Shown here: one piece after another, positions 29,892 to 38,939 of the stretch
Layout: each line of letters starts with the position of its first letter
How positions within the stretch are numbered: position 1 is the stretch's first letter
Notes under the pieces: generated by a model
Told to the model about the DNA's origin: nothing
The model's input: only the letters and a program-made list of their open reading frames with translations
The model's database searches: none
Program-made: the position numbers and the translations under genes
Source: an uncultured Clostridia bacterium
GTDB lineage: Bacteria; Bacillota; Clostridia; Christensenellales; Aristaeellaceae
Assembly: GCA_946542235.1 (NCBI GenBank)
Contig: CAMNKK010000003.1
Location: forward strand, 1-64,000
Reading direction: 5' to 3'
Length of the DNA: 64,000 bases

Positions 29892-31907
29892 ATGCAGACA
29901 TCCTTTTCCTCCCCGCTGCCCCTGACGCAGGTTCATATTACGGACGCCTTCTGGAAACGGGAGATGGATCTGATCCGAAATACGGTGCTGCCCTACCAGT
30001 GGGCCGCGCTGAACGACCGGGTGGAAGGCGCTGTTCCCAGCTGGTGGATGCACAACATGCGGGCCGCGGCCCGGGTCGTTGCAGCCCGAAAGGCGGGGAA
30101 GGCGCTCCCTTCCCGCCAGCAGGTGCCGGGCATGGTTTCGGAAGGTCCTTCTCCCGATCAGGCGGACCCGGATTTCTTCTATGGCTGGGTCTTTCAGGAC
30201 AGCGACGGATACAAATGGATTGAAGCCGCCTCCTGCCAGCTGTCCGTCCTGCCGGACGAAGCCCTCCGGAGTCAGGTTCAGGAAGCGGTGGACGCGATCC
30301 GTGCCGCCCAGGAGGAAGACGGCTACCTGGATACCTTCTATACCATCACCGGCATCGAAAACGCCTTCACCAACCTGAAGGACCATCACGAGCTCTATTG
30401 CTTCGGGCATCTGGCGGAAGCCGCCGTTGCCTGGTGGCAGGCGACCGGAAACGACGACCTGCTCCAGGTGACCCGCCGCTTTGCCGCCTGTATCGCCCGG
30501 CGCTTCGGCCCGGGAAAGGAGCGGGGCTGCCCCGGCCATGAAATTGCGGAGATGGCCCTGTTCCGCCTCTATGAAGCAACGGGCGAGCAGGAATGGATGG
30601 ATCTGGCGCAGTTCTTTCTGGATGTGCGCGGAACGGATCCCAGCACCTTCGCCCTGGAAGAGAACGTCCGGCGGAAGCGTTCCGGTCAGCCGGAGCTTCC
30701 GGTCACCGCCGACCGATATGAATACTATCAGGCCCATCTTCCCGTCCGGCAGATGAAGGAAGCCACCGGCCACGCCGTCCGGCAGATGTATCTGTGCAGC
30801 GGCATGGCGGACTCTGCCCGGCTGCGGAAAGACGCCGCCCTTCGGGAAGCCTGCGAACGGCTCTGGCATTCCGCCGTTGCCGAAAAGATGTACGTAACCG
30901 GGGGCGTCGGCGCCACCCATGTGGGGGAAGCCTTCTCCCGTCCGTGGGATCTTCCTTCCGATACCGCCTATTCTGAAACCTGCGCCGCCATCGGCCTGGT
31001 TTTCTTCGCCCGCCGTATGCTGCAAATGCAGGCGAAAGGCGAATATGCCGACGTCATGGAGCGCGCCCTGTACAACACCGTCCTGTCCGGAATGGCGCTG
31101 GACGGAAAGAGCTTCTTCTATGTCAATCCCCTGGAGGTGGATCCTGCCGCCTGTGAAAAGGATACCCGCCTTTCCCACGTAAAGCCCGTCCGGCAGAAGT
31201 GGTTCGGCTGCGCCTGCTGCCCGCCCAATATCGCCCGGCTGCTTTCGTCCCTGGGCGCCTATCTTGTCACATGCCGGGAGGATACGATCTGTTTCCATCT
31301 TTATATCGACAGCGAAATCGAAGCTTCCCTCGCAAACAGTCCCCTTCGTCTCCGGCTTTCCGCCAATCTGCTGAAGGACGGAAAAGTTCAGCTGACGATC
31401 CTGTCCGGCAGCGGGGAAGGCACCCTTGCCTTCCGGATTCCGGAATGGTCCGGCGCCTGGCATTGCAGCGCGCCCGGAAAGGAAGCCCGGGAAGAGGAGG
31501 GTTATCTGTTCCTTCGGGGCCGCTGGCAGGAAGGGGATACCGTATCCCTTGATTTTTCCATGCCGGTGCGGGCGCTCACGGGACATCCCCTGATCCGGGA
31601 AACGGCCCATCAGGTCTGCTTCTCCCGGGGGCCGCTGGTCTACTGCGCGGAGGAAAAGGATAACGGTCCCCTGCTGCATCTGCTGCGGGCGCTTCCGGAG
31701 GCGGAAGCCCGGGTCGAGTGGCAGGAAATCGGAGGCGTTGATCTGCCCGTGCTTCGGATGGACGCCCTCCGCCAGGAGGTGACGGACGGAGCCCTTTACC
31801 GTCCTCTGGCCGCGCCCCGGGAATCCGGGGTTACCCTCCGCCTGATTCCCTATTTTGCCTGGGCCAACCGGGGAAAAGGCGAGATGCGGGTCTGGCTGTA
31901 CCGCTGA
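29892..31907 (+). CDS. GH127 family beta-L-arabinofuranosidase-like protein (DUF1680)
   Basis: YVTGGVGATHVGEAFSRPWDLPSDTAYSETCAAIGLVFFARRML and GCACCPPNIARLLSSLGAY motifs. Confidence 0.9.
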   Translation: MQTSFSSPLPLTQVHITDAFWKREMDLIRNTVLPYQWAALNDRVEGAVPSWWMHNMRAAARVVAARKAGKALPSRQQVPGMVSEGPSPDQADPDFFYGWVFQDSDGYKWIEAASCQLSVLPDEALRSQVQEAVDAIRAAQEEDGYLDTFYTITGIENAFTNLKDHHELYCFGHLAEAAVAWWQATGNDDLLQVTRRFAACIARRFGPGKERGCPGHEIAEMALFRLYEATGEQEWMDLAQFFLDVRGTDPSTFALEENVRRKRSGQPELPVTADRYEYYQAHLPVRQMKEATGHAVRQMYLCSGMADSARLRKDAALREACERLWHSAVAEKMYVTGGVGATHVGEAFSRPWDLPSDTAYSETCAAIGLVFFARRMLQMQAKGEYADVMERALYNTVLSGMALDGKSFFYVNPLEVDPAACEKDTRLSHVKPVRQKWFGCACCPPNIARLLSSLGAYLVTCREDTICFHLYIDSEIEASLANSPLRLRLSANLLKDGKVQLTILSGSGEGTLAFRIPEWSGAWHCSAPGKEAREEEGYLFLRGRWQEGDTVSLDFSMPVRALTGHPLIRETAHQVCFSRGPLVYCAEEKDNGPLLHLLRALPEAEARVEWQEIGGVDLPVLRMDALRQEVTDGALYRPLAAPRESGVTLRLIPYFAWANRGKGEMRVWLYR

Positions 31908-31960
31908 TCATCCTGACGGCAGGATCTTTCCTCCCGGAAAGATCTCCCTTTCATCCCCGT

Positions 31961-31992
31961 AAAAAACCTCCCGCTTAGGGCGGTGTCCGTAA
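31961..31992. repeat. Left copy of imperfect inverted repeat (AAAAAACCTCCCGCTTAGGGCGGTGTCCGTAA)
   Basis: Compare reverse complement of the right copy at 41011-41044: AAAAAACCTCCCGCATGAGGCGGGGGCTTCGTAA. Confidence 0.5.
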
Positions 31993-32045
31993 CCCAGTAT
32001 GAAACAAATTTCAGAGGAAAAGGCATCCCCGTACAGGATTGGTCA

Positions 32046-32346
32046 TTATAATTCCTGGGTGCTTCCATCCTGTAGGAGCCACTGGATCAAATTTCTCTGC
32101 AGGACGCCAGACATGGTATTAGGCATTTCCGGATCAAGAGACAAAACGATCTTTTTATATTGATCGCTCCAAATCTACGCGAAAAGAATTAATAACCTTT
32201 TCCCATCCTTTGACCAGTTGCAGTTCATCGACAAACAGATACATTCTCTTTCCCGGACGTGCGCACTTGATGACATATTCATGAAATACGTTCCTGCCAT
32301 GCCGTCAAAAGTAACCGGGCTAGCCAAATTTGAATTTTTCGATATT
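32046..32346 (-). pseudogene. Decayed AAA+ ATPase (AAA_14/DUF4143-like) remnant with internal deletion and frameshifts
   Basis: Reverse frames give HEYVIKCARPGKRMYLFVDELQLVKGWEKVINSFRVDLERSI* then, in another frame, DQYKKIVLSLDPEMPNTMSGVLQRNLIQWLLQDGSTQEL*; Walker B region and C-terminus survive, the middle is missing. Confidence 0.75.
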
Positions 32347-32353
32347 CTCTCCA

Positions 32354-34150
32354 TCAATCTCGCTGGAAATAATAATATAGGCCCCAGTCCTGGTCATTTG
32401 CCCAGGGATCATAAAAATGTGCCTGCTCCCCATTCACGCTTCTGGGATAAACCATCGCGCAGCTGGCGCTGCCATCCTCAAAAAACAGCGGAAGACTTCC
32501 CCGCAGGTTTTGTTCCGCCCGATCCAGCCAGGCTTTTTCTCCCGTGATTTGCCCATATCGCGCAAAGGCAATGCCGCTCAGGCTGCTCCAATAATGAGGA
32601 AAAGTATCCCCCAGCATCCGACGCTTGCCAAACCAGTAACCGTCCCAATGGCGAATCGCTACCTCGTTCAGGTGGTAATCCGGCTGCATTCCCTGGAAAA
32701 GGAGCAACAGGTTCATCTGTTCCTGGGTTGCCTCCAGCAGCTTCTGCTTTCCGCTGAGTTGATATCCCATCAGCAGCATATTCACCGCAGGAGCTACGAT
32801 GCTCTGCTCATAATCCACCTCGCTGGTCGGATAATGAATGCCGACTTCCGCAATCTTCTCCGCATGCCGGACAAAAAGCTCCCGTAATTCTTCCGCGCGA
32901 TCTTTCCTCCCCGCCTCGCGAAGCAGCGCCACCAGGTCCGTCATGGGAATTCCGATCGCGTAGAACTTATCTCCCCCCCACTGATAATAGCTTTCCATCA
33001 CATCGGCGGCCCGGTCAATCCAGACCGGTTCCCGGGTCAATCGATACATCTCCATAAAGAAGATCGCCGTCCAGGGTTCATTATACAGGCGATGTCTTTC
33101 CTCCGCGTACCCCGCATCGTCGTAAACCGTATGGGTGGATTCCTCATAGACTTCTCTCAGGATGAAATCCGCGTACCGACGCAGACTCCGGGATGCCTCC
33201 GAATCCTGATTGTGCTGCAGATAGATCGCCACGAGCGCGCCCATCCCCAGCCGCTCTCTGGCGCTGTTGTGATCCGGGATTTCGTGGCTGTAGCAAAGTT
33301 TTCCCGTCTCATTATCATAAATCAGATATGCCCCGTCCAGTCTGCTGTCCGAATCATTGCACTGCTGCTTCGTCACAATAAAACGCGCCCGCTGCTGAAG
33401 CAGTTTTTCCGGCGATGGCATAACTCTCCATGTCGCGTGCGTAGTCCTTCCATTGACCTGCCAGGTTCGGCTGACCTCGCCAATCCTGTCGGTATCCACT
33501 TCGCCGCCGGTCCATTTGATCTTTTCGCCTTGAAATGGTACCCACTGATCCGATGTAATATAAAGGGGGCCGAATTTTTCCTTCAGAATCCGTTCTCCGT
33601 CCGCCCGACCCTCGTAACGGAAAAGCCGCCACTGGATCACTTTGGTTTCTCCGGGAGAAAGTGAAAAGGATACCGGATGAAGCAGAAAGACGCCCCGGGT
33701 ATTGCTGACGCAGTGGCTCTCCGTCAGGCTTCGGTGAACGCTGTAACTTCCTATCGCTCCCTCTGTCAGCCAAAGCCCCAGATGCGGCGCCTGGCCGCCC
33801 ATGCGAAGTGCCAGAATCCACGCAACTTCCCCGCCGCACCAGATATGCGCATGGCAGCGCTGTGTCAGGCAGATATCCGCCGCCAGATAATTATCATTCA
33901 GGGAAACCTCGATTGCGACACTGCCCTCCGGGCATCGGATTTCTTCTTGCATCGTGTTGGTAAAGGTATAGGTCTCCTCCACGGTCTCATCGTCCAACAC
34001 ACGTCTTTCGGCGTCGCGGGCAATCCCTTCCGGCGCGGTCATGCTGCCCCAGGGATGACCTTCGCTGACCCAGTTCATACCCCAGGGGTCGTCCGCAAAA
34101 GCAATGCGGCGGAGCGTTCCCTTTTCTTCTTCCAGTATCCAGCGGTTCAT
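32354..34150 (-). CDS. Putative (alpha/alpha)6-barrel carbohydrate-active enzyme, family unassigned
   Basis: 598 aa; N-terminal beta-rich region, C-terminal alpha/alpha-toroid-like repeats (YNEPWTAIFFMEMYRLTREPVWIDRAADVMESYYQWGGDKFY); genomic link to sugar ABC importer. Confidence 0.55.
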   Translation of the reverse strand: MNRWILEEEKGTLRRIAFADDPWGMNWVSEGHPWGSMTAPEGIARDAERRVLDDETVEETYTFTNTMQEEIRCPEGSVAIEVSLNDNYLAADICLTQRCHAHIWCGGEVAWILALRMGGQAPHLGLWLTEGAIGSYSVHRSLTESHCVSNTRGVFLLHPVSFSLSPGETKVIQWRLFRYEGRADGERILKEKFGPLYITSDQWVPFQGEKIKWTGGEVDTDRIGEVSRTWQVNGRTTHATWRVMPSPEKLLQQRARFIVTKQQCNDSDSRLDGAYLIYDNETGKLCYSHEIPDHNSARERLGMGALVAIYLQHNQDSEASRSLRRYADFILREVYEESTHTVYDDAGYAEERHRLYNEPWTAIFFMEMYRLTREPVWIDRAADVMESYYQWGGDKFYAIGIPMTDLVALLREAGRKDRAEELRELFVRHAEKIAEVGIHYPTSEVDYEQSIVAPAVNMLLMGYQLSGKQKLLEATQEQMNLLLLFQGMQPDYHLNEVAIRHWDGYWFGKRRMLGDTFPHYWSSLSGIAFARYGQITGEKAWLDRAEQNLRGSLPLFFEDGSASCAMVYPRSVNGEQAHFYDPWANDQDWGLYYYFQRD

Positions 34151-34163
34151 CGAATTCCTCCCG

Positions 34164-35051
34164 TCATTCCTTCACGGATCCGATCATAATTCCTGTTACA
34201 AAATACTTCTGAATAAATGGATAAACCACCAGCATGGGGATGATGGTAATAAAGACTTTCGCTGCGTTCAGGGATTTATTGGAAAGCTGGTTCATCTTAA
34301 TCATCTGCTCCGTGGTCAGGTTCACGCCCATGGGAATGCTGACAACAATCTGACGGATATAGGTCTGTAAAGGATAGTGCGATTCCGTGTTGGACAGAAC
34401 CAGTCCCTGGAAATACTCATTCCAGTAGTAGACGCTGACAAACAGCGTAATCGTGGCGATCACGGATTTGGAGCAGGGTACAACGATCTGGAAAAGAGTC
34501 CGCCATTTTCCCGCGCCGTCCACAATCGCGGCTTCCTCCACATCCCTGGGAAAATTCCGGAAAAAGTTCATCATCAGAATTACATTGAACACCGGAAGGC
34601 TGCAGCTGAGAATCAGACCGGCCATATTGTCAATCATCCCATAGTTTTTCATGCACATATACCAGGGGATGGTTCCGCCATTAAATAGCATGCAGAAAAC
34701 CACGATCCACATGAATACATTTCTGCCGTGAAACTCCCGCTGACTGCGCGACAGCGGATACGCGATCATGATGACGATGAGCAGCGTCAGCGGCGTACCC
34801 AGGAAAACCCGCTCCACAGAAATCAGAAAGGAATTAAAGAACGCCTGATCCTTGATGATCTCCCCATAAGCAGACGTCGTAAACCCAATAGGATAGAAAG
34901 TGACCCAGCCCGCGTTTGTCGCCGCCTTGTCCGAGAAGGAAAGGCAGAAAGTATACCAGATTGGATACAGGCAGCTGAAGGCGAGCGCAATCAGCAGGAT
35001 GGTATTCACAACCAGAAAGACCCGCCGGGACAGAGATTTTGTTTCAATCAC
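34164..35051 (-). CDS. Carbohydrate ABC transporter permease (LplC/YtcP-like)
   Basis: EEAAIVDGAGKWRTLFQIVVPCSKSVIATI EAA loop; FVTGIMIGSVKE C-terminus; GTG start after GAGGAGG. Confidence 0.9.
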   Translation of the reverse strand: MIETKSLSRRVFLVVNTILLIALAFSCLYPIWYTFCLSFSDKAATNAGWVTFYPIGFTTSAYGEIIKDQAFFNSFLISVERVFLGTPLTLLIVIMIAYPLSRSQREFHGRNVFMWIVVFCMLFNGGTIPWYMCMKNYGMIDNMAGLILSCSLPVFNVILMMNFFRNFPRDVEEAAIVDGAGKWRTLFQIVVPCSKSVIATITLFVSVYYWNEYFQGLVLSNTESHYPLQTYIRQIVVSIPMGVNLTTEQMIKMNQLSNKSLNAAKVFITIIPMLVVYPFIQKYFVTGIMIGSVKE

Positions 35052-35064
35052 TTTGCTCGCCTCC

Positions 35065-35979
35065 TCAGAAGATCGTGTAATCCGCGAACTTGTACGCCAG
35101 GGCATAGGAGATAACGATGAGCACAAAGCTGACCACTGATTTGAAGAGGCCTGCCGCAGTCGCCAGCGAGAATTGCAGTTTTGTCAAACCAATCCGGTAA
35201 ACCCAGGTATCCAGGATATCCACCGTGGAATAGACCATCGGATTATAGGTATTAAAAACCTGATCAAACCCCGCGTTCAGGATGTTTCCCAGCGCGAGCA
35301 CCGTCAGCAGCACGACCGTCGTGGACAGGCCCGGCAGCGTGATATGAAGCGTCTGCTTCCACCGGCCCGCGCCGTCAATCGCGGACGCCTCATACAGGGC
35401 GGGATTGATCCCCGTCAGCGCGGCCAGGTAGATCACCGCGTTGTAACCGAATTCCTTCCACACATCGGTCCAGATGATGAAGCCCCGAAAGAAACCCGCA
35501 TCGCTCAGAAATACCTTTTTTTCGTACCCGAACAGCCCTCCGATCAGGTTCACGATGCCGTCATAGCCAAAGATATTCGTCATCACGCTGGCCAGAATGA
35601 CCCACGACAGAAAGTGGGGAAGGTATACGATCGTCTGCACGGTTTTCTTAAACCGGATGCGGCGCACTTCATTCAACATCAGCGCAAAGGCCAGCGGGAC
35701 GATCATGTTCAGCACAATTTTCGCGAACGCGATGATGATCGTGTTCATAATCACGTTCTGTGCGTCCTTCATGGAGAAAAGATATTCAAAATTTTCCCAA
35801 CCGACGAACTTGGAGCCAAAGATTCCCCGCCTCGGCTTGAAATCCTGAAAAGCCATCAGAATTCCCGCCATAGGCACAATGGAAAAAAAGAACAGCCAAA
35901 GCATACCGGGCGCGCACATCAGGTAGTACGCCGCCTGATCTTTGATTCGAACCGCCAGATTCTTCTTACTCCCTTTCAT
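35065..35979 (-). CDS. Carbohydrate ABC transporter permease (LplB-like)
   Basis: YEASAIDGAGRWKQTLHITLPGLSTTVVLLTVLALGNILNAGFDQVFN; typical LplB family. Confidence 0.92.
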   Translation of the reverse strand: MKGSKKNLAVRIKDQAAYYLMCAPGMLWLFFFSIVPMAGILMAFQDFKPRRGIFGSKFVGWENFEYLFSMKDAQNVIMNTIIIAFAKIVLNMIVPLAFALMLNEVRRIRFKKTVQTIVYLPHFLSWVILASVMTNIFGYDGIVNLIGGLFGYEKKVFLSDAGFFRGFIIWTDVWKEFGYNAVIYLAALTGINPALYEASAIDGAGRWKQTLHITLPGLSTTVVLLTVLALGNILNAGFDQVFNTYNPMVYSTVDILDTWVYRIGLTKLQFSLATAAGLFKSVVSFVLIVISYALAYKFADYTIF

Positions 35980-36061
35980 GCGCTCCCCTCCGCTGCAAAA
36001 ATTCATTCCGCGCGATGAATGCGTTCTGCCTTCGCTTTTCATCGTGCGGTTTGAAAAGATT

Positions 36062-36085
36062 GTCGCTGCGGTTTCCCGCAGCGAC
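36062..36085 (-). promoter_or_regulatory. Perfect 10-bp stem hairpin between solute-binding protein and permease genes
   Basis: GTCGCTGCGG-TTTC-CCGCAGCGAC inverted repeat. Confidence 0.75.
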
Positions 36086-36106
36086 ATCCTGTAAAACCCG
36101 AATTCC

Positions 36107-37771
36107 TTACTTGGTGGCGTCATATTCTTCCTGCACGCTCTGCAGAATCTTGTCGCCGCCTTCCGCCATCCACTGTTCCGCGAAGGAATCGAAGGCGGAA
36201 ATATCTCTCTTGCCCGTAATGATGGACCTAATCACGCTGCCCTCCAGCGCTTCCAGGTTTGCCCAGTACCGATCGATCGTCTCGTTCGTCGTGTAGGTCA
36301 CAGAATAGACAGGGTTATTCAGCTCAACAGTTGCATACGGCCGATCACCAATCAACAGCGCGTACTGACGCTGGAAATTGGATTCCGTTTCCGGGGTATA
36401 GAGGAAGTCGGACCGATGAAGCGTCTCGCCCTGCTTATATCCGGGAACCATGCTGCGCACAACCGCTGTATCCGCCGCCAGCAGCTTGTAGTTGGGTTCG
36501 CTCTGCCAGTCTTCGGGCTCGGTTTCGCCGTTCAGTACGCTGATCTCCGCCTTATAGGTATATTCGCATTCATCCATGGCCGCCGTCACATTGCGCAGCG
36601 GATACCACTCAATGTCCTCCGCGGTCTCATTCTGGAACACGGATTCATTGGCCACCAGCACATTGTTCATGATCACAATCGCCTGAGCCACCTCCTCGGA
36701 CACTCCGCTGTTGACCAGGGTATAGGAGGTTCCCAGCGTCTTCATCTTCGCGTTCCAGATGCCGTCATCCGTAAAGAGCGGATAAGCCTGCCAGTCCACG
36801 GTCTCGCTGTTCTTGAAGGAATCTCCGTTGCCGTAGCCCAGCGCCCACCAGGGTCCGCAGAAAAAGCCGCACTCATTCGCGTTCACGATATCCTGAGAGT
36901 AATCCCGGGTCGCGAATTCCGGATCGATCAGGCCTTCCGCGTACCACTGCGCCAGCGTTTCCAGCGCCGTCCGCGTTTCCGCGGAAAGCGTGCCATACTG
37001 CACTTTTCCTTCCTCATCCAGCACAAAATATCCCGGATAAGCGTTCATCGCCGCAAAGATCGCGTCAAAACCAAAAGAGAAATTGGAGTGGAGGAAATCC
37101 GCGTACACCCGGCCGTCCTTCTGCGCACCCAGGATCGGGATGGTCCGATCCCCTGCGGGTTTCGCGTCACGAATGGCCGCCGCCGCGTCGTGCAGTTCCT
37201 GCACGGTGGTCGGCACCGCGATGCCCAGATCGTCCAGCCAGTTCTGCTGCATCATCAGCACCAGCACGCCGTCTGCCGCCACGGAAATGTTCGGCAGCGC
37301 CAGCATCTTTCCGCCATAGGTAACCAGTTCCGCCGCTTTGCCCGCGGTGGTCGCGTGAATCGCTTTCACCTGCTCAGAAGCGTACTGATCAAACACTTCT
37401 GTCAGATCATAGAGCATATCGTCCTCTGCCGCGGCGGTAAAGTAAGTTCTGTCACTCACCACCATGGCGTCCGGCAGGCTGTCGGAAGCGATTGTCAACG
37501 CCACTTTCTGATTGAAATCGTCTCCGGACGCTGCCGTCCAGTCCACGACCACCTTGATGTTGTAATTGTCCAGCAGGTAACGCGTGTAATAGTTGTTGTC
37601 CGCCGTGTCTCCATCTTCCAGGGTTACATCCGTCGGCTCTACCGCCATGCCGATATGGACTTCCACCACATGGTCGAATTTCTGGAAGGCCAGATCCTCA
37701 TCCGCGGCAGCCGCGCCGCACAGCCCGAGCAGGAGCGCAGCAGTCAGAAGTAGAGAAAGGAACTTTTTCAT
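36107..37771 (-). CDS. Extracellular solute-binding protein (LplA-like)
   Basis: Signal peptide MKKFLSLLLTAALLLGLCGAAAA; family 1 SBP-like sequence; gene order SBP-LplB-LplC. Confidence 0.88.
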   Translation of the reverse strand: MKKFLSLLLTAALLLGLCGAAAADEDLAFQKFDHVVEVHIGMAVEPTDVTLEDGDTADNNYYTRYLLDNYNIKVVVDWTAASGDDFNQKVALTIASDSLPDAMVVSDRTYFTAAAEDDMLYDLTEVFDQYASEQVKAIHATTAGKAAELVTYGGKMLALPNISVAADGVLVLMMQQNWLDDLGIAVPTTVQELHDAAAAIRDAKPAGDRTIPILGAQKDGRVYADFLHSNFSFGFDAIFAAMNAYPGYFVLDEEGKVQYGTLSAETRTALETLAQWYAEGLIDPEFATRDYSQDIVNANECGFFCGPWWALGYGNGDSFKNSETVDWQAYPLFTDDGIWNAKMKTLGTSYTLVNSGVSEEVAQAIVIMNNVLVANESVFQNETAEDIEWYPLRNVTAAMDECEYTYKAEISVLNGETEPEDWQSEPNYKLLAADTAVVRSMVPGYKQGETLHRSDFLYTPETESNFQRQYALLIGDRPYATVELNNPVYSVTYTTNETIDRYWANLEALEGSVIRSIITGKRDISAFDSFAEQWMAEGGDKILQSVQEEYDATK

Positions 37772-37910
37772 CAGGGGGAACCCTCCTTTGCTTGTTTTAT
37801 ATGATGATCATAGCAAAAGAACATGGCAATCTACAGACCCTTTCTTTCCAAATACAACAAACAAAAGAGATTTTCTGGTACAAATGTTTGCCACATATTG
37901 AACAAATGAA

Positions 37911-38939
37911 TCAGTTCTCCTCGGTCTGAGATGCCTCAAACGCCCTCCTGAAATCCTTCGGCGTCTCCTTCCTGACTTCCTGAAACATCTTTTTATAATG
38001 CTGGTAGCTGTCGTATCCAACCCTGAGCGCGATCTCAGTCAGCGAAAGCTCCCCCTGCATGATCAGTTTCATGCTTTCGTAGATTCTTTTCCGGCGGGTA
38101 AACTCATTGGGCGTAATTCCAAAGTACCGGCTGAAGCAGCTGCTCAGGTAGCTTCTGCTCAGTCCGGATTCATCCGCAACTTCCTGAAGGAGAAACGATT
38201 CCTGATAGGATTTGTTGATCAGATCCGCCGCGACAATCAGTCTGGCTTCTGTGGTATTGGGGTCGCCATTTCCAGCCCTCTCCGTAATGGATTTTCGGCA
38301 TTCTTTCAGATATAGAATGACATCCTGCGCAGACCGAACCAGTCCAACCTCCGGCACCGCGTAGTGATCGTTAATTTCCAGGCGCATCAGCGCTTCCCTT
38401 AGCACCTTCTCCAATTGCGGAGCCGCATAATTCTTTTCCTCCAGCATTTTTTCCGTTTCCCACAGATACAGATCATCGCAAATCCAAAGCGGACTGGCCA
38501 GGCGCTCCGCGATCTCCTGCGCATTGTCCTTTCCCGTTTCCATCTCCGGCGCGTACATCCGCTGCTGCACAGTTTCCGAAATGCGGGACATCAGCGAATC
38601 CAGATCCTCTTCTTCCAGCTTCAGTTTGGAAATATAATCGATGACCCCCTGCCGAAGCGCTTCCTGGATATAGGAAAAATCCTCATGGAATGTCATGACC
38701 ACATATTGAATCTGCGGATGTTTTTCCCTGCATTTCTGAATGAACGTGAGACCATCCATGATAGGCATCGCCAGATCCAGCATCACCAAGTCCACCGCGT
38801 GATCCTCCAGAAAGCGAAGTCCTTCTCTTCCATTATATGCCTCTCCAACCACCTGCATCTGGTATTTTTCCCAGGGAAGCATCGCCTTGATCCCGGAGAG
38901 AGACAGCCTGTCGTCGTCAATGATGAGTACCCTGATCAT
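37911..38939 (-). CDS. Response regulator, AraC-type HTH output (YesN-like)
   Basis: VLIIDDDRLSLSGIKAMLPWEKYQMQVVGEAYNG receiver; C-terminal AraC HTH (YLSSCFSRYFGITPNEFTRRKRI). Confidence 0.94.
   Translation of the reverse strand: MIRVLIIDDDRLSLSGIKAMLPWEKYQMQVVGEAYNGREGLRFLEDHAVDLVMLDLAMPIMDGLTFIQKCREKHPQIQYVVMTFHEDFSYIQEALRQGVIDYISKLKLEEEDLDSLMSRISETVQQRMYAPEMETGKDNAQEIAERLASPLWICDDLYLWETEKMLEEKNYAAPQLEKVLREALMRLEINDHYAVPEVGLVRSAQDVILYLKECRKSITERAGNGDPNTTEARLIVAADLINKSYQESFLLQEVADESGLSRSYLSSCFSRYFGITPNEFTRRKRIYESMKLIMQGELSLTEIALRVGYDSYQHYKKMFQEVRKETPKDFRRAFEASQTEEN

Noticed and set aside
32175-32357. 60-aa minus ORF MMERISKNSNLASPV... as a real gene
   Set aside because: It is an out-of-frame reading through the AAA ATPase remnant.
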